Positions 55,576 to 64,000 are shown, numbered from the stretch's first letter. The stretch: DNA of 64,000 bases from Soonwooa sp032062245 (GCF_032062245.1 NZ_DAMBQF010000008.1:1-64000), one strand, 5' to 3'. Translations and numbers: made by a program. Notes: generated from the sequence alone by a model not told the origin.

Positions 55576-56692
55576 AAAAATTATTAAGATGTTTTATGCT
55601 TTGTAGTTTTGGGATTTTGACATTGGCATCTAATCCTCGCGAAGCCTTGTTTAATAAAGCTAAAGACAATCTTTTTAGAAATCCTGAAAAGACTATTAAA
55701 ATTTCGAATCCGTTATTAAAAGATGAATCCGATGTTAAAAAAAAGGCAGAACTTTATTTAACACTTTCCAAAGCATACATTGCAAACGCGATTTTGATAA
55801 GTCATTAATTTCCGTCACCAAAGTTCAGGATTTGTTGGGCGAGATTACCAACTCCGATACCAAAGCTCAGATTTTGATATCGATTGCGATTCAGTATCAA
55901 CAGATGGAGGTTTTTAATAAAAGCCTTAGTTTTCTTGACGAGATTGACCAACATAGTCAAAAGATGCCTGATAGTTCTAGGATAAAATTTTCCGTTTTAG
56001 GAAAGGCTTATGCGGTGCGAGGTATGATTTATAGAAGTCAATTAAATCCAGAATTGGCGCTTTCTAAATTTACAATTGCTGTCAAAAATTTTGAAAAAAT
56101 TGCACCAGCTTTGCAGTCTAATGCTAATCTAAGTGTCGTTTTTTATAATATCGGATATTGTTATTTGGATCTAAATGACAAAAATAAGGCTGAAGAATCA
56201 TTTCTTAATTCCATTAATTTTGCGCAGAAAGAAAAAGCCAGAAGTCTCGAAGCATTTGCTTACAAAGGACTTTCGGATGTATACATGAAGAATGCAAAAC
56301 ATCTAGAAGCCTTACAGTTGCTGAGTAAAGCGGATAGTTTGGCTGCCAACATTAGTGATTTACTTTTGAATGAAGGGATCTACAAAGTGATTGCTGAAAA
56401 TTATTTGGCTCTTAACGATATTAATAACTATAATATTTACAATCAAAAATACTTGCAAACGCACTTTCTTAGAGAGCAAAACGAACTGCAATCTATTAAT
56501 ACGAGTATTGACAATATTCAAAAAGAAAACAAAAAAAATATCGATGAGATAAGCCAAAGTCAAACGAAACTGGATAGTTTTATAATTATTTTTGGAGCAA
56601 TTTTGGTCATATTATTTTTGTTTTTAATTTGGAAAAAAAGACAAGCTAATCGTCTTCTTCAAGAGAAAATTAAAGTAATTTTAAATTCATAA
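55572..56692 (+). pseudogene. Broken TPR-transmembrane protein lacking a DNA-binding domain
   Basis: Two open pieces, 55572-55808 and about 55785-56692, belong to one gene. One base is missing near 55784-55787; adding an A restores AKRDFDKSLISV. The joined product would be about 373 aa: signal peptide (cleavage near LASN), TPR-like helices and a transmembrane segment (FIIIFGAILVILFLFLIW). It then ends after about 20 cytoplasmic residues. It is homologous in layout to the adjacent TPR-AraC gene but has no AraC domain, so either the 3' part was lost or it was a sensor partner. Translation was coupled to the previous gene by a 4-nt overlap. Confidence 0.83.
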
Positions 56693-56701
56693 AATTTTAC
56701 C

Positions 56702-57160
56702 ATGCGAAATATATTTAATGCTTCAGATGTAGAGGTTTACATCAAAGCAATTAATCAATTAACACCAGAAACGTCGGCAAAATGGGGCAAAATGTCTGTT
56801 GACCAAATGTTAGCGCATTGCAATGTGACTTACGAGTTAATCTATGAGCCACAAAAACACAAAAAGCCTGGATTTTTTGCAAGATGGATGATGAAAAAAT
56901 TCGTGAAACCTAAAGTGACTAACGAGCTTCCGTACAAACAAAATTTGCCGACGGGACCAATGTTTGTAATCAAAGATCGCAAAGATTTTGAAACAGAAAA
57001 AAAACGATTAATTGGTTTTCTTCAAAAGACGCAACAACTTGGTGCAAGTGCTTTTGATGGTAAAGAAAGTGCGAGTTTTGGCGTACTCAATTCTCAAGAA
57101 TGGAATAATATGATGGCAAAACATCTCGATCATCACTTAGCGCAATTCGGGGTATTATGA
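56702..57160 (+). CDS. DUF1569 (DinB-like) family protein
   Basis: Protein of 152 aa without signal peptide. The DUF1569 pattern is clear: INQLTPETSAKWGKMSVDQMLAHCNVTYE at about residues 17-45, and the final HLDHHLAQFGVL. The spaced His residues (MLAHCNVTYE; KHLDHHLAQF) are those that bind metal in DinB-type four-helix bundles. Reaction unknown for this family; DinB relatives include thiol-dependent transferases. It overlaps the next gene by 4 nt (ATGA) and heads a small plus-strand operon that continues with an exported protein, an OYE-type enzyme and an AHSA1 pseudogene. Confidence 0.85.
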   Translation: MRNIFNASDVEVYIKAINQLTPETSAKWGKMSVDQMLAHCNVTYELIYEPQKHKKPGFFARWMMKKFVKPKVTNELPYKQNLPTGPMFVIKDRKDFETEKKRLIGFLQKTQQLGASAFDGKESASFGVLNSQEWNNMMAKHLDHHLAQFGVL

Positions 57161-57648
57161 GATTAATTTATCTTTTTGTATTTCTATTTTCCACCTTGTT
57201 TTTTTCACAAACGAAAGAAGCTTTGGAAACTTATTTATTAAATGATAAAAATGCTTTTGTCGGAAAAATAAATAATGGAGCACCGATTTTAGTTAATATT
57301 ACAGAAGTTGATTTTAAGGCTTTTCCAAACGAAATTTTAGTGAAAGGAAAATCTGATGTTGAAGGGACGGTTTGCGAATTTACAGGAACTTTAACGCTTG
57401 ACTCTAATTCTCAAATGGGAAATTCTAAGATGTCAACTCTCTTTTATAAATTCGATTTTCAAGAACAAAAACTTCACGAACATACAGGCATTTTTACTGG
57501 AAGTTTAGCGATGAAAACACTTACCGATAATTTGGCTTTGGTTGTTTTTGAAGGTAATTGGGAAAGTTATAGTAAGAAAATGCGCTTCCCTGTTTATTTT
57601 GATAACAACGAATTATTAAAAACTAAACTTTTAGAACTCTCGAAATAA
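57157..57648 (+). CDS. Exported protein of unknown function
   Basis: Protein of 163 aa with a signal peptide (about residues 1-18, cleavage near FFSQ). The mature part appears all-beta (VNITEVDFKAFPNEILVKG, EFTGTLTLDSNSQMG, GIFTGSLAMKTL, LALVVFEGNWESYSK) with one Cys. I do not recognise a family. Its position between DUF1569 and an OYE-family oxidoreductase, with overlaps on both sides (ATGA, then TAATG), shows it is translated as part of that operon. Confidence 0.75.
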   Translation: MRLIYLFVFLFSTLFFSQTKEALETYLLNDKNAFVGKINNGAPILVNITEVDFKAFPNEILVKGKSDVEGTVCEFTGTLTLDSNSQMGNSKMSTLFYKFDFQEQKLHEHTGIFTGSLAMKTLTDNLALVVFEGNWESYSKKMRFPVYFDNNELLKTKLLELSK

Positions 57649-58715
57649 TGAAGTTGTACGAGCCAATAAGTTTTCGAAATGTCACGTTAGAAAACCGAAT
57701 CGTTATGTCGCCAATGTGTATGTTTTCGGCGGAAGATGGTGTTGCTAATGATTTTCATTTTGTACATTACGCTAGTCGCGCGCAAGGTGGCGCTGGACTT
57801 ATCATGATTGAGTCGACAGGCATTATTCCTGATGGTCGTATCACACCTAAATGTCTAGGACTTTGGAATGATGAGCAACAAAAGTCGATAAAGAAGATTG
57901 TCGATTTTGTACATAAGTTTACGAAGTCCAAAATTGGGATTCAGTTAGCGCATGCAGGGCGAAAGTCCTCAACTTGGGGCGGAAAACAATTGTCTAAGGA
58001 AGAAGGTGGTTGGGAAGTCGTTGCGCCAAGTGCGATTCCGTTTCAGCCGAGCGATTGTGAGCCAACAGTTTTAAGTGTTGATGCTATAAAAGATTTAGTT
58101 CAAGATTTTAAAAAGTCGGCTAAACGTGCTGTAGAAGCGGGTTGTGATGTTATAGAAATTCATGCGGCGCACGGCTATTTGGTGCATCAATTTTTATCGC
58201 CTTTATCGAATGTAAGAACCGATGAATATGGTGGAAGTTTCGACAACAGAATTCGTTTTCTTTTAGAAATAGTCGAGGCTATCAATGAAGTTATCGACGA
58301 AAATGTTGCTTTGTTTGTTCGCGTTTCGGGCTCCGATTACGCCGATGGTGGTTGGGATATTGATGAGAATGTTAAATTGGCGGAAGTCCTAAAAACCAAA
58401 TCTGTGGACTTAATTGACGTTTCTTCAGGCGGAAATATTTTTGGTGCTAAAATTACGTTGTTCAATTCTTATCAAGTTCCTTTTTCGCAAAAGATAAAAC
58501 AAAAAACAGGTATTAAAACTGGCGCTGTTGGTTTGATTACCGATGCTAAATCTGCAGAAGAAATTCTTAAAAATAACGAAGCGGATTTAATTTTCCTTGC
58601 AAGAGAACTTCTCAGAAATCCTTATTTCCCAGTGCTTAATAGTTTTGAAAATAATGAAAATTGCTTCTTCCCAAAACAATATGACAAAGCAAAACCCGAA
58701 AATTTAAAACTATGA
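57648..58715 (+). CDS. NADH:flavin oxidoreductase of the OYE/YqjM (NamA) class
   Basis: FMN-dependent ene-reductase of 355 aa. The thermophilic-like/YqjM class features are visible: N-terminal RNVTLENRIVMSPMCMFSAEDG with the regulatory Cys, the substrate-binding His pair in EIHAAHGYLVHQFLSP (about residues 167-182), Arg in NVRTDEYGGSFDNRIRF, and the FMN phosphate-binding GAVGLITDAKSAEEIL with LARELLRNPYFP near the end. It reduces activated C=C bonds using NAD(P)H; the natural substrate is unknown. The stop overlaps the start of the AHSA1 pseudogene by 4 nt. Confidence 0.94.
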   Translation: MKLYEPISFRNVTLENRIVMSPMCMFSAEDGVANDFHFVHYASRAQGGAGLIMIESTGIIPDGRITPKCLGLWNDEQQKSIKKIVDFVHKFTKSKIGIQLAHAGRKSSTWGGKQLSKEEGGWEVVAPSAIPFQPSDCEPTVLSVDAIKDLVQDFKKSAKRAVEAGCDVIEIHAAHGYLVHQFLSPLSNVRTDEYGGSFDNRIRFLLEIVEAINEVIDENVALFVRVSGSDYADGGWDIDENVKLAEVLKTKSVDLIDVSSGGNIFGAKITLFNSYQVPFSQKIKQKTGIKTGAVGLITDAKSAEEILKNNEADLIFLARELLRNPYFPVLNSFENNENCFFPKQYDKAKPENLKL

Positions 58716-59140
58716 AAACTAAGGTAGAAAAGGAAATTATCATAAATGCTCCGATTGATAAAGTTTGGAAAGCTTTAACCAATAAAGACGACATGAAACA
58801 TTGGTATTTTGATATTCCAGATTTTAACTTAGAAAAAGCTGCTGTTTTTAATTTTTTTAAGAACCTGGCGTCGAGAACAAATTTTGGCATCGTTGTCAAA
58901 TTAAAGAAGTAGTCCCTAATCAAATTTTTAAACATACTTGGGAGCATCCTGATTTTAGCGACGCCATCACACATTTAACTTGTACGCTTTCAGAAAGGGA
59001 TGATCAAACAAACGATTGTAAATCTAAATCACGACAATATTGATGGTCTTGCTTAAGCTGGAGACGATTTTAAAGTAGAAAATTACGACGCTGGTTGGAC
59101 CGAAATTTTGAAAGGTTTAAAAGAATATTTAGAAAAGTAA
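58712..59140 (+). pseudogene. Decayed AHSA1/SRPBCC-domain gene
   Basis: The first 45 codons read a normal AHSA1 start (EIIINAPIDKVWKALTNKDDMKHWY). A frame change in the T-run near 58857 then occurs, because the next frame reads EPGVENKFWHRCQIKEVV and WEHPDFSDAITHLTCTL. A second frame change near 59005 leads to NHDNIDGLA, then a TAA where Gln is likely at about 59054, then AGDDFKVENYDAGWTEIL and a stop at 59138-59140. At least two frameshifts and one stop, so it is a true pseudogene. Intact relatives are START-like ligand-binding proteins of about 140 aa. It is the last gene of the DUF1569-OYE operon. Confidence 0.88.
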
Positions 59141-59347
59141 ATTTCTTCTTTTCTCAATAACAAATACAGAGCTTGTCATTTGACAAGCTTTTTTATGTGG
59201 ATAATTATTTACTTAGTTTTAATTTCGTTTGTTTATGTGGAATTTGTGACGTTTTTGGGTTTATTTTTATTTTATATTTAAAAATTTTCAATTATTGTGA
59301 TTTATTTAATATTTATATCTTCGCTGCGACTAAAAATTAAAATTTAT
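59141..59347. promoter_or_regulatory. Intergenic region with hairpin and promoter of a T9SS gene
   Basis: A short hairpin with AGCTTGTCA arms at about 59170-59190 and a T-run probably ends the operon. A TTG at 59295-59297 and TATCTTCG near 59315-59322 could be the promoter of the GEVED protein gene, though the -7 box has one mismatch. Confidence 0.4.
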
Positions 59348-60454
59348 ATGAAGAAGTTTTTATCGACTCTCGGACTTTTATCGTTCGGGACTCTTATGCA
59401 TGCGCAGATTACAGGTTGTACCATTGCTCCCAACGGAGCTTATCCTTCAGGAGTTGTAACACCTGTTTGTAATAATTCTAATGAAATTGTAGCAGAATGG
59501 GGTTTTACTGGAGAGTATACGATGGTGAAGCTTACAAAAAATGTTAGTTACGAATTTGCAGCGACCTTAGATAATGGTCCAGCTTTTATTACGATTTCAG
59601 AAAATACAGCTAATCCAACAATTCTGGCGTCGGGTAGTGCCAAAGTCGTTTTCAAACCAGCTGAAGATATTGTAGTTAGATTCTATACACATCTTAATTC
59701 TAATTGCGGAAACAATGATTATGAATTTGTAGATAGAAAAGTAAAATGTTTCTTAGATGTTCGAGATGTTTACTGTGAGCCAACTTTGGACTGTTCGGAT
59801 GGGGCAGTTATAAAGAATGTGAAGTTTGCTGATCTAGTTAACGCTTCAGATTGTTCTACAAATGGTTTTAATGATTTTACTGCCAAAAAAGCAAATGTTA
59901 AAAAAGGCGAAACCTATAATTTTGAAGCGGAAATAGGTTACGGTTGGTACAATCAGTCGGTTTCGGTTTGGATAGATTATAATAAAAATTTCTTGTTTGA
60001 GCCGCACGAGTTCACTTATATTGGTACGATTGACCAAGGTGTTTTATCAAAAGATATTACAATCCCAGACAATATAGCAAATGGAGAATACAGAATGCGT
60101 GTAAGATTAGCAACTGTGACGCAATCTGGAGCAACAGCCGATAAAGCTTGTAATATGAATGATGCTTACGGCGAAACAGAAGATTATACTTTGAATGTTG
60201 TCGATTATTTGTCAACACAAGATCACAAAGATTCTGAAATTAAATTGGCACCAAATCCTGTTGTAGATATTCTTAATATTTCAACAAGTGTAAAGGTATC
60301 AGAAATTAATATTGTTGATATAAGTGGTAAAGTCGTAAGTCGCGTAAAATCTAAAAATAGTATCGATTTCAAATCTCTGCCTTCTGGTATTTACATTGTT
60401 AATGTGACATTAGAAAATCAAAAAACGCTTAGTAGAAAAGTTGTTAAGAAATAA
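59348..60454 (+). CDS. T9SS type A secreted protein with GEVED domain
   Basis: Exported protein of 368 aa from the ATG at 59348 (an upstream in-frame ATG at 59297 would bury the signal peptide). Signal peptide about residues 1-21 (LMHAQ). An N-terminal beta domain with Cys residues is followed by a GEVED domain (VSVWIDYNKNFLFEPHEF, GEYRMRVRLA, and the naming motif GETEDYTLNV). The last about 75 residues are a type A sorting domain (LAPNPVVDILNIST, then SGIYIVNVTLENQKTLSRKVVKK). So it is exported through T9SS, and probably lipid-anchored or released. The ligand or activity is unknown. It is convergent with hemL across a terminator. Confidence 0.9.
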   Translation: MKKFLSTLGLLSFGTLMHAQITGCTIAPNGAYPSGVVTPVCNNSNEIVAEWGFTGEYTMVKLTKNVSYEFAATLDNGPAFITISENTANPTILASGSAKVVFKPAEDIVVRFYTHLNSNCGNNDYEFVDRKVKCFLDVRDVYCEPTLDCSDGAVIKNVKFADLVNASDCSTNGFNDFTAKKANVKKGETYNFEAEIGYGWYNQSVSVWIDYNKNFLFEPHEFTYIGTIDQGVLSKDITIPDNIANGEYRMRVRLATVTQSGATADKACNMNDAYGETEDYTLNVVDYLSTQDHKDSEIKLAPNPVVDILNISTSVKVSEINIVDISGKVVSRVKSKNSIDFKSLPSGIYIVNVTLENQKTLSRKVVKK

Positions 60455-60460
60455 CAAAGA

Positions 60461-60487
60461 AAAATCCCCAATAATCTTGGGGATTTT
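60461..60487. terminator. Bidirectional terminator between the GEVED gene and hemL
   Basis: A 10-bp stem (60461-60470 with 60478-60487) with a 7-nt loop, placed between converging stop codons. Confidence 0.9.
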
Positions 60488-60494
60488 ATTTTAT

Positions 60495-61778
60495 CTAAAA
60501 TTCAAATTTTCTAACGGCTTCTAGAGTTTTATCAATTTCTGCATCTTGGATCGCAGCGGAGATAAACCAAGTTTCGTAACCACTTGGCGGAAGATAAATT
60601 CCGTTTGCTAACATTTGTTGAAAGAAGTTATTGAAAACACAAGTGTAAACCGAATCGTAGGCTTCTTGGAAGTTCGAAACTTTGTTGGTTTCAAAGAAGA
60701 TGGACATCATACTTCCTTTTCGGTTGATGCGATGTTTTAAGCCTTTTTCGTTAAGAATTTTTCCAATTTCGAAATCTAAAGTTTCAGTTGTTTTATTGAT
60801 TTTGTTATAAAAATCTTTATCAGATTTAATCAACTCTAAGGTTGTTAAACCAGCACGCATCGCCAAAGGATTTCCACTCAAAGTTCCAGCTTGATAGACT
60901 GGACCGTTAGGCGCTAAAAAATCCATAATTTCTTGTCTAGCTGCAAATGCACCAACTGGCATTCCGCCACCGATAACTTTCCCGAATGTTACAATATCAG
61001 CGTCAACACCAAAAGTTTCTTGTGCGCCACCAAAAGCCAAACGGAAACCCGTCATCACTTCGTCAAAAATCAATAAAGCGCCATTGTCTTGACAAACTTT
61101 TTTAAGATTTTGAAGGAAATTATTTTCTGGTAAAACACAACCCATATTTCCTGCTACAGGTTCTACGATAACAGCTGCGATTTCGCCTTGGTTATGACGG
61201 AAAATATCAGCAACATTTTCGATGTCGTTATAAGTAGCAATTAAAGTATCTTGCGCCGTTCCTTTGGTAACACCAGGCGAATTTGGATTTCCGAAAGTTG
61301 CAGCGCCACTTCCAGCTTTTATTAAAAACGAATCCGAATGTCCATGATAACAACCATCGAATTTGATGATTTTATCTCTTCCTGTAAAACCTCTAGCCAA
61401 ACGAATGGCACTCATACAAGCTTCAGTTCCAGAAGAAACCATACGGATTTGGTCGATATTCGGAACATTGTCGACGATAAGTTTTGCAATTTCGGTTTCT
61501 AGTTCGGTTGGTGTTCCGTAAGAAAAACCATGTTCTGCTTGTTTCTGAATTGCTTCTAAAACAACTGGATGTGTGTGTCCCAAAATCGCAGGTCCCCAAG
61601 AGTTGATGTAGTCAACGTAAGTGCGATCATCAGCATCTGTAAGGTAAGCGCCTTTCGCAGATTTCATAAAAATAGGAACGCCTCCAACAGATTTGAAAGC
61701 TCTTACAGGCGAGTTAACACCACCAGGAATATACTTGTGTGCCTCGTCAAATAAGGCAGAACTTCTTTGATATAACAT
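60495..61778 (-). CDS. hemL: Glutamate-1-semialdehyde 2,1-aminomutase
   Basis: PLP enzyme of 427 aa converting glutamate-1-semialdehyde to 5-aminolevulinate for haem synthesis. The PLP lysine is Lys267 in VTFGKVIGGGMPVGAF. The N-terminus (IPGGVNSPVRAFKSVGGVPIFM), the GTEACMSAIRLARGFTGR segment and the ending PSGYETWFISAA are typical HemL. Length is normal. It is downstream of a glucosaminidase gene on the same strand across an 84-nt gap without an obvious hairpin. Confidence 0.97.
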   Translation of the reverse strand: MLYQRSSALFDEAHKYIPGGVNSPVRAFKSVGGVPIFMKSAKGAYLTDADDRTYVDYINSWGPAILGHTHPVVLEAIQKQAEHGFSYGTPTELETEIAKLIVDNVPNIDQIRMVSSGTEACMSAIRLARGFTGRDKIIKFDGCYHGHSDSFLIKAGSGAATFGNPNSPGVTKGTAQDTLIATYNDIENVADIFRHNQGEIAAVIVEPVAGNMGCVLPENNFLQNLKKVCQDNGALLIFDEVMTGFRLAFGGAQETFGVDADIVTFGKVIGGGMPVGAFAARQEIMDFLAPNGPVYQAGTLSGNPLAMRAGLTTLELIKSDKDFYNKINKTTETLDFEIGKILNEKGLKHRINRKGSMMSIFFETNKVSNFQEAYDSVYTCVFNNFFQQMLANGIYLPPSGYETWFISAAIQDAEIDKTLEAVRKFEF

Positions 61779-61862
61779 GTTTTGTTATGAATTTATTATT
61801 GTCTGAAAAACTGTTTTTAATTAATCAATCTAAAATCCTAAATCTAAAATCGTCAATTAAAA

Positions 61863-62927
61863 TTAGCTTCTCGGTTTTTTATTTTTAAGATAGATCACTT
61901 GCCCAACGCGTGGTTGCTGACCTTCGTCCATTCTGTTTTTAGAATAAAGTTTGGAAAGTTTAATCCCAAATTTCTGAGAAATGTCGTGCATATTTTCACC
62001 AATCTCAGCTTTGTAAGTATCAACATTACCAGAAGATGACTTTTTGTCTAAGAAAACAATGTCATTTTTCTTCAAAGTATTGCTATTAAGCTCATTGAAT
62101 TTAATGATTTTCTTTTCGCTAATTCCGAATTTTTTAGAAATCGTTGCAACGTCTGTATCTACTGGAACAACAAAAAACTTCATACCACCATTTGGATGAT
62201 TTTTCACCAAAATATTTTTAAGTAAAGCTGGAGCAGAAAGTGTCTCGCTCTGTTTGTTGACGTCTTTTTGATATTGCGCGTAAGATGTTTGCTCATAAGT
62301 TGCTTTAACAGTCGGAGGCGTTACTTTAGAATTGGCTTTGTTTTGGTCCATTTGTGCCATAAAAACCGCATCATTATTAAGTGCAGGATATAATTTTAGA
62401 ACGGCGTAATAGACTTGATCTGTCGACGTATTATCAAATTCGTAGAGTTTGTATTTTTCGATTTTATCAATCAAAATATAAGCATAACGTGGATTGGTCG
62501 CGTAACCCGCTTTTTTGAGACCATGTGCCCAAGCACGATAATCTTTCATATCCAGATCAAAAAGCTTGGTGTAATATTTACGAGTTGACAAGAAAATAGA
62601 ATGATCTTCGTAAGATTGACGTGGATCATCATAAACGCGGAAACATTCGTTAGGTGCGTCATCCGTATGCTTCATACTTTTACCAATCCAGTCTTCTTTA
62701 CATTTGATACCGAAATGGTTGTTGCCTTGTTGAGCCAATCGACTTTGTCCGCCGCCAGTTTCTAAAAGGCCTTGCGCTAAAGTTATACTTGCTGGGATTT
62801 TATATTTTTCCATTTCTTCGACCGCGTATTTCGCAAATCGTTGGATGTATTGATCTTCCGTTTTCCAAGTTTGTGCTTTGGCAAATCCAAGCGTCATGAT
62901 ACAAACTAAAGCAAATATTCTCTTCAT
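61863..62927 (-). CDS. Exported glucosaminidase with LysM repeats
   Basis: Peptidoglycan hydrolase of 354 aa from the ATG at 62927 (an ATG 18 nt upstream adds six residues before the signal peptide). The signal peptide ends near AKAQ. An endo-beta-N-acetylglucosaminidase domain follows (about residues 15-170): ASITLAQGLLETGGGQSRLA with its catalytic Glu, then NNHFGIKCKEDWIGKS. The C-terminal half has two LysM-type repeats for cell-wall binding (about 245-300 and 305-350; the last reads GENMHDISQKFGIKLSKLYSKN). This order is typical of flavobacterial FlgJ/AcmA-like autolysins. Probably periplasmic or surface-exposed. Confidence 0.9.
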   Translation of the reverse strand: MKRIFALVCIMTLGFAKAQTWKTEDQYIQRFAKYAVEEMEKYKIPASITLAQGLLETGGGQSRLAQQGNNHFGIKCKEDWIGKSMKHTDDAPNECFRVYDDPRQSYEDHSIFLSTRKYYTKLFDLDMKDYRAWAHGLKKAGYATNPRYAYILIDKIEKYKLYEFDNTSTDQVYYAVLKLYPALNNDAVFMAQMDQNKANSKVTPPTVKATYEQTSYAQYQKDVNKQSETLSAPALLKNILVKNHPNGGMKFFVVPVDTDVATISKKFGISEKKIIKFNELNSNTLKKNDIVFLDKKSSSGNVDTYKAEIGENMHDISQKFGIKLSKLYSKNRMDEGQQPRVGQVIYLKNKKPRS

Positions 62928-62959
62928 AATTGTTTTAAGTTTCAAAATTTTTAAAAGAA

Positions 62960-63886
62960 TTAAAACTGAATCAATGTTTTATTCTTCTTTTGAAGTTGTT
63001 GGTTAGCACCCGCTGTCGCTTGCAATCCTCCAGTATGAAATGCTAAAATTTTTGTCCCTTTTTCGAAATAATTATTATCGATAAGTTGCAATAATTTTTG
63101 CATCATTTTTCCGGTGTAGATTGGATCTAGCGGAATTTGATATCGTTTATAAAAATCATTTATAAAACGAATATTATCGTCTGTTATTTTGCCATAACGC
63201 GCTTCCAAGGCATTTACTAATTCAAAATTTGATTGTCCTGACCAATTTTTAATAAGATTTTCGAGGCTGTCGTCTTGGACAACTTTTATTCCGATAACTT
63301 TTTGATGGAGTTCAGCAAATTTTGAAATCCCAGCAATCGTTCCACCTGTGCCAACTGCACTGCAAAGATAATCAAAATCTTTAGTATGCTCATTGAGCAT
63401 GCATTGGATGCCTTCAACTGCCAAATTATTACTTCCTCCTTCTGGAATGATCAAAGCTTCTGGAAAGTTTTGTTTTAAATTTTGGCTTAAAAAAGATTTG
63501 TTGCGATAGCTTTCCCTTGAAACAAAATTAAATTCCATTCCATTATTAAAAGCTTGATAAAGAGTAGGATTGTCGTGGATTTTATCTTTTAACTCTTCAC
63601 CTCGAATAATGCCAAGACTTGGGATGTTTAAAGTTTTTGCTAAAGTTGCAACCGCCGCAATATGATTGGAAAAGGCACCACCAAAAGTGATGAGTTTTGG
63701 ATTTTTTGGATTTTGTTCCAAATAATATTTAACATTGTAAAAAAGCTTCCAATACTTGTTGCCAGAAATGTCAGGATGGATGAGGTCTTCGCGTTTTATC
63801 CAAAGTTCCACACCATTAAAGTTTCCAATCTTCTCAATTGGAATATTGTGCTCGGTTGTCAGCATATTGAGAGCTCGTTTAAACAT
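62960..63886 (-). CDS. 1-Aminocyclopropane-1-carboxylate deaminase/D-cysteine desulfhydrase-like PLP enzyme
   Basis: PLP fold-type II enzyme of 308 aa. The PLP lysine lies in ISGNKYWKLFYNVK (about residues 40-53), next to the glycine-rich FGGAFSNHIAAVATLAK stretch. The phosphate-binding region appears as VGTGGTIAGISKFAEL. The family deaminates ACC or D-cysteine; specificity needs active-site comparison. The start may be the ATG at 63886 or Met8 at 63865. It sits behind the terminator of the truncated gene at the window edge and ahead of the glucosaminidase gene (33 nt). Confidence 0.88.
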   Translation of the reverse strand: MFKRALNMLTTEHNIPIEKIGNFNGVELWIKREDLIHPDISGNKYWKLFYNVKYYLEQNPKNPKLITFGGAFSNHIAAVATLAKTLNIPSLGIIRGEELKDKIHDNPTLYQAFNNGMEFNFVSRESYRNKSFLSQNLKQNFPEALIIPEGGSNNLAVEGIQCMLNEHTKDFDYLCSAVGTGGTIAGISKFAELHQKVIGIKVVQDDSLENLIKNWSGQSNFELVNALEARYGKITDDNIRFINDFYKRYQIPLDPIYTGKMMQKLLQLIDNNYFEKGTKILAFHTGGLQATAGANQQLQKKNKTLIQF

Positions 63887-63895
63887 ATTGAAAAA

Positions 63896-63919
63896 AAATC
63901 CGCAACTAAGTGCGGATTT
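63896..63919 (-). terminator. Terminator of the gene at the right edge
   Basis: A 9-bp stem (63896-63904 with 63911-63919) with a 6-nt loop. On the minus strand it is followed by a run of T. Confidence 0.85.
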
Positions 63920-63922
63920 AAT

Positions 63923-64000
63923 TTATTTTGTTTTGTTAATGATTGTCTTAACCGCTTCGATTACTGCGTCCGAATCAATTTTGTATTTCTTCATCAACTC
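63923..64000 (-). CDS. C-terminal end of a probable transketolase C-subunit (partial)
   Basis: The last 25 codons plus stop of a minus-strand gene that continues beyond the window. The tail reads KKYKIDSDAVIEAVK then TIINKTK and resembles the end of transketolase C-terminal subunits, where the final segment before the stop has a similar Y-x-I-x-x-x-x-I-x-x-x-V pattern. With so few residues the assignment is tentative. Confidence 0.4.
   Translation of the reverse strand, partial: ELMKKYKIDSDAVIEAVKTIINKTK

Noticed and set aside
52460..59140. Prophage or integrative element remnant
   Set aside because: No integrase, transposase, phage structural gene or flanking direct repeat was recognised; the broken genes look like ordinary flavobacterial surface and regulatory genes.

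Overview
The window looks like chromosome from a flavobacterium (Bacteroidota), most likely a Chryseobacterium-like member of the Weeksellaceae. The reasons are low GC with A/T-rich intergenic DNA, no obvious Shine-Dalgarno sequences, TAnnTTTG-type -7 promoter elements, type IX secretion (T9SS) sorting domains of types A and B, a SusC/SusD pair, a PPK2 polyphosphate kinase, DUF1573, an IPExxxVDY-type protein between rnc and pyk, and a lone tRNA-Gln without encoded CCA. I saw no rRNA, CRISPR array, integrase, transposase or phage gene.

0-27.5 kb is mostly core genome. It holds rmuC-ppk2 and DUF1573 (minus strand), then a tight plus-strand run valS-DUF4241-ribokinase-alpha/beta hydrolase-HD hydrolase. 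An aldehyde dehydrogenase, cysS, folE and the conserved block acpP-fabF-rnc-IPExxxVDY-pyk follow. After these come a CarboxypepD_reg-like exported protein, a CBM20-containing 4-alpha-glucanotransferase, a Tyr-rich exported protein, a Spy/CpxP-like protein, ferritin, and minus-strand rnhB plus a RecB/AddA-like helicase-nuclease.

27.5-35.2 kb is an accessory surface region. It has an orphan SusC-SusD-lipocalin-like lipoprotein operon and a convergent IgGFc-binding-like T9SS type B protein. 35.3-52.3 kb mixes core genes (argS, tRNA-Gln, menE, arfB, cdd, recF) with two signal peptide-TPR-transmembrane-HTH regulators, one of them split by two frameshifts. It ends with a UbiA-like membrane protein and a 1962-residue alpha-2-macroglobulin-like protein that lacks a visible thioester and carries a SusC-signature-like insert.

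52.3-59.2 kb is a patch of gene decay. A T9SS type A HAF-repeat protein, a divergent TPR-AraC regulator, its TPR partner and an AHSA1/SRPBCC gene are all broken by frameshifts and/or stops. Intact small genes (DUF1569, an exported protein, an OYE-family flavoenzyme) lie among them. 59.3-64 kb returns to ordinary genes: a GEVED T9SS protein, hemL, a glucosaminidase-LysM protein, an ACC deaminase-like PLP enzyme and the tail of a probable transketolase subunit.

No clear new defence or biosynthetic system is visible. The best leads are the family of apparently membrane-tethered TPR-HTH regulators with its decaying divergent surface target, and the SusC-like segment inside the alpha-2-macroglobulin protein. 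Family names come from recognising motifs and domain order by eye; no database search was run.
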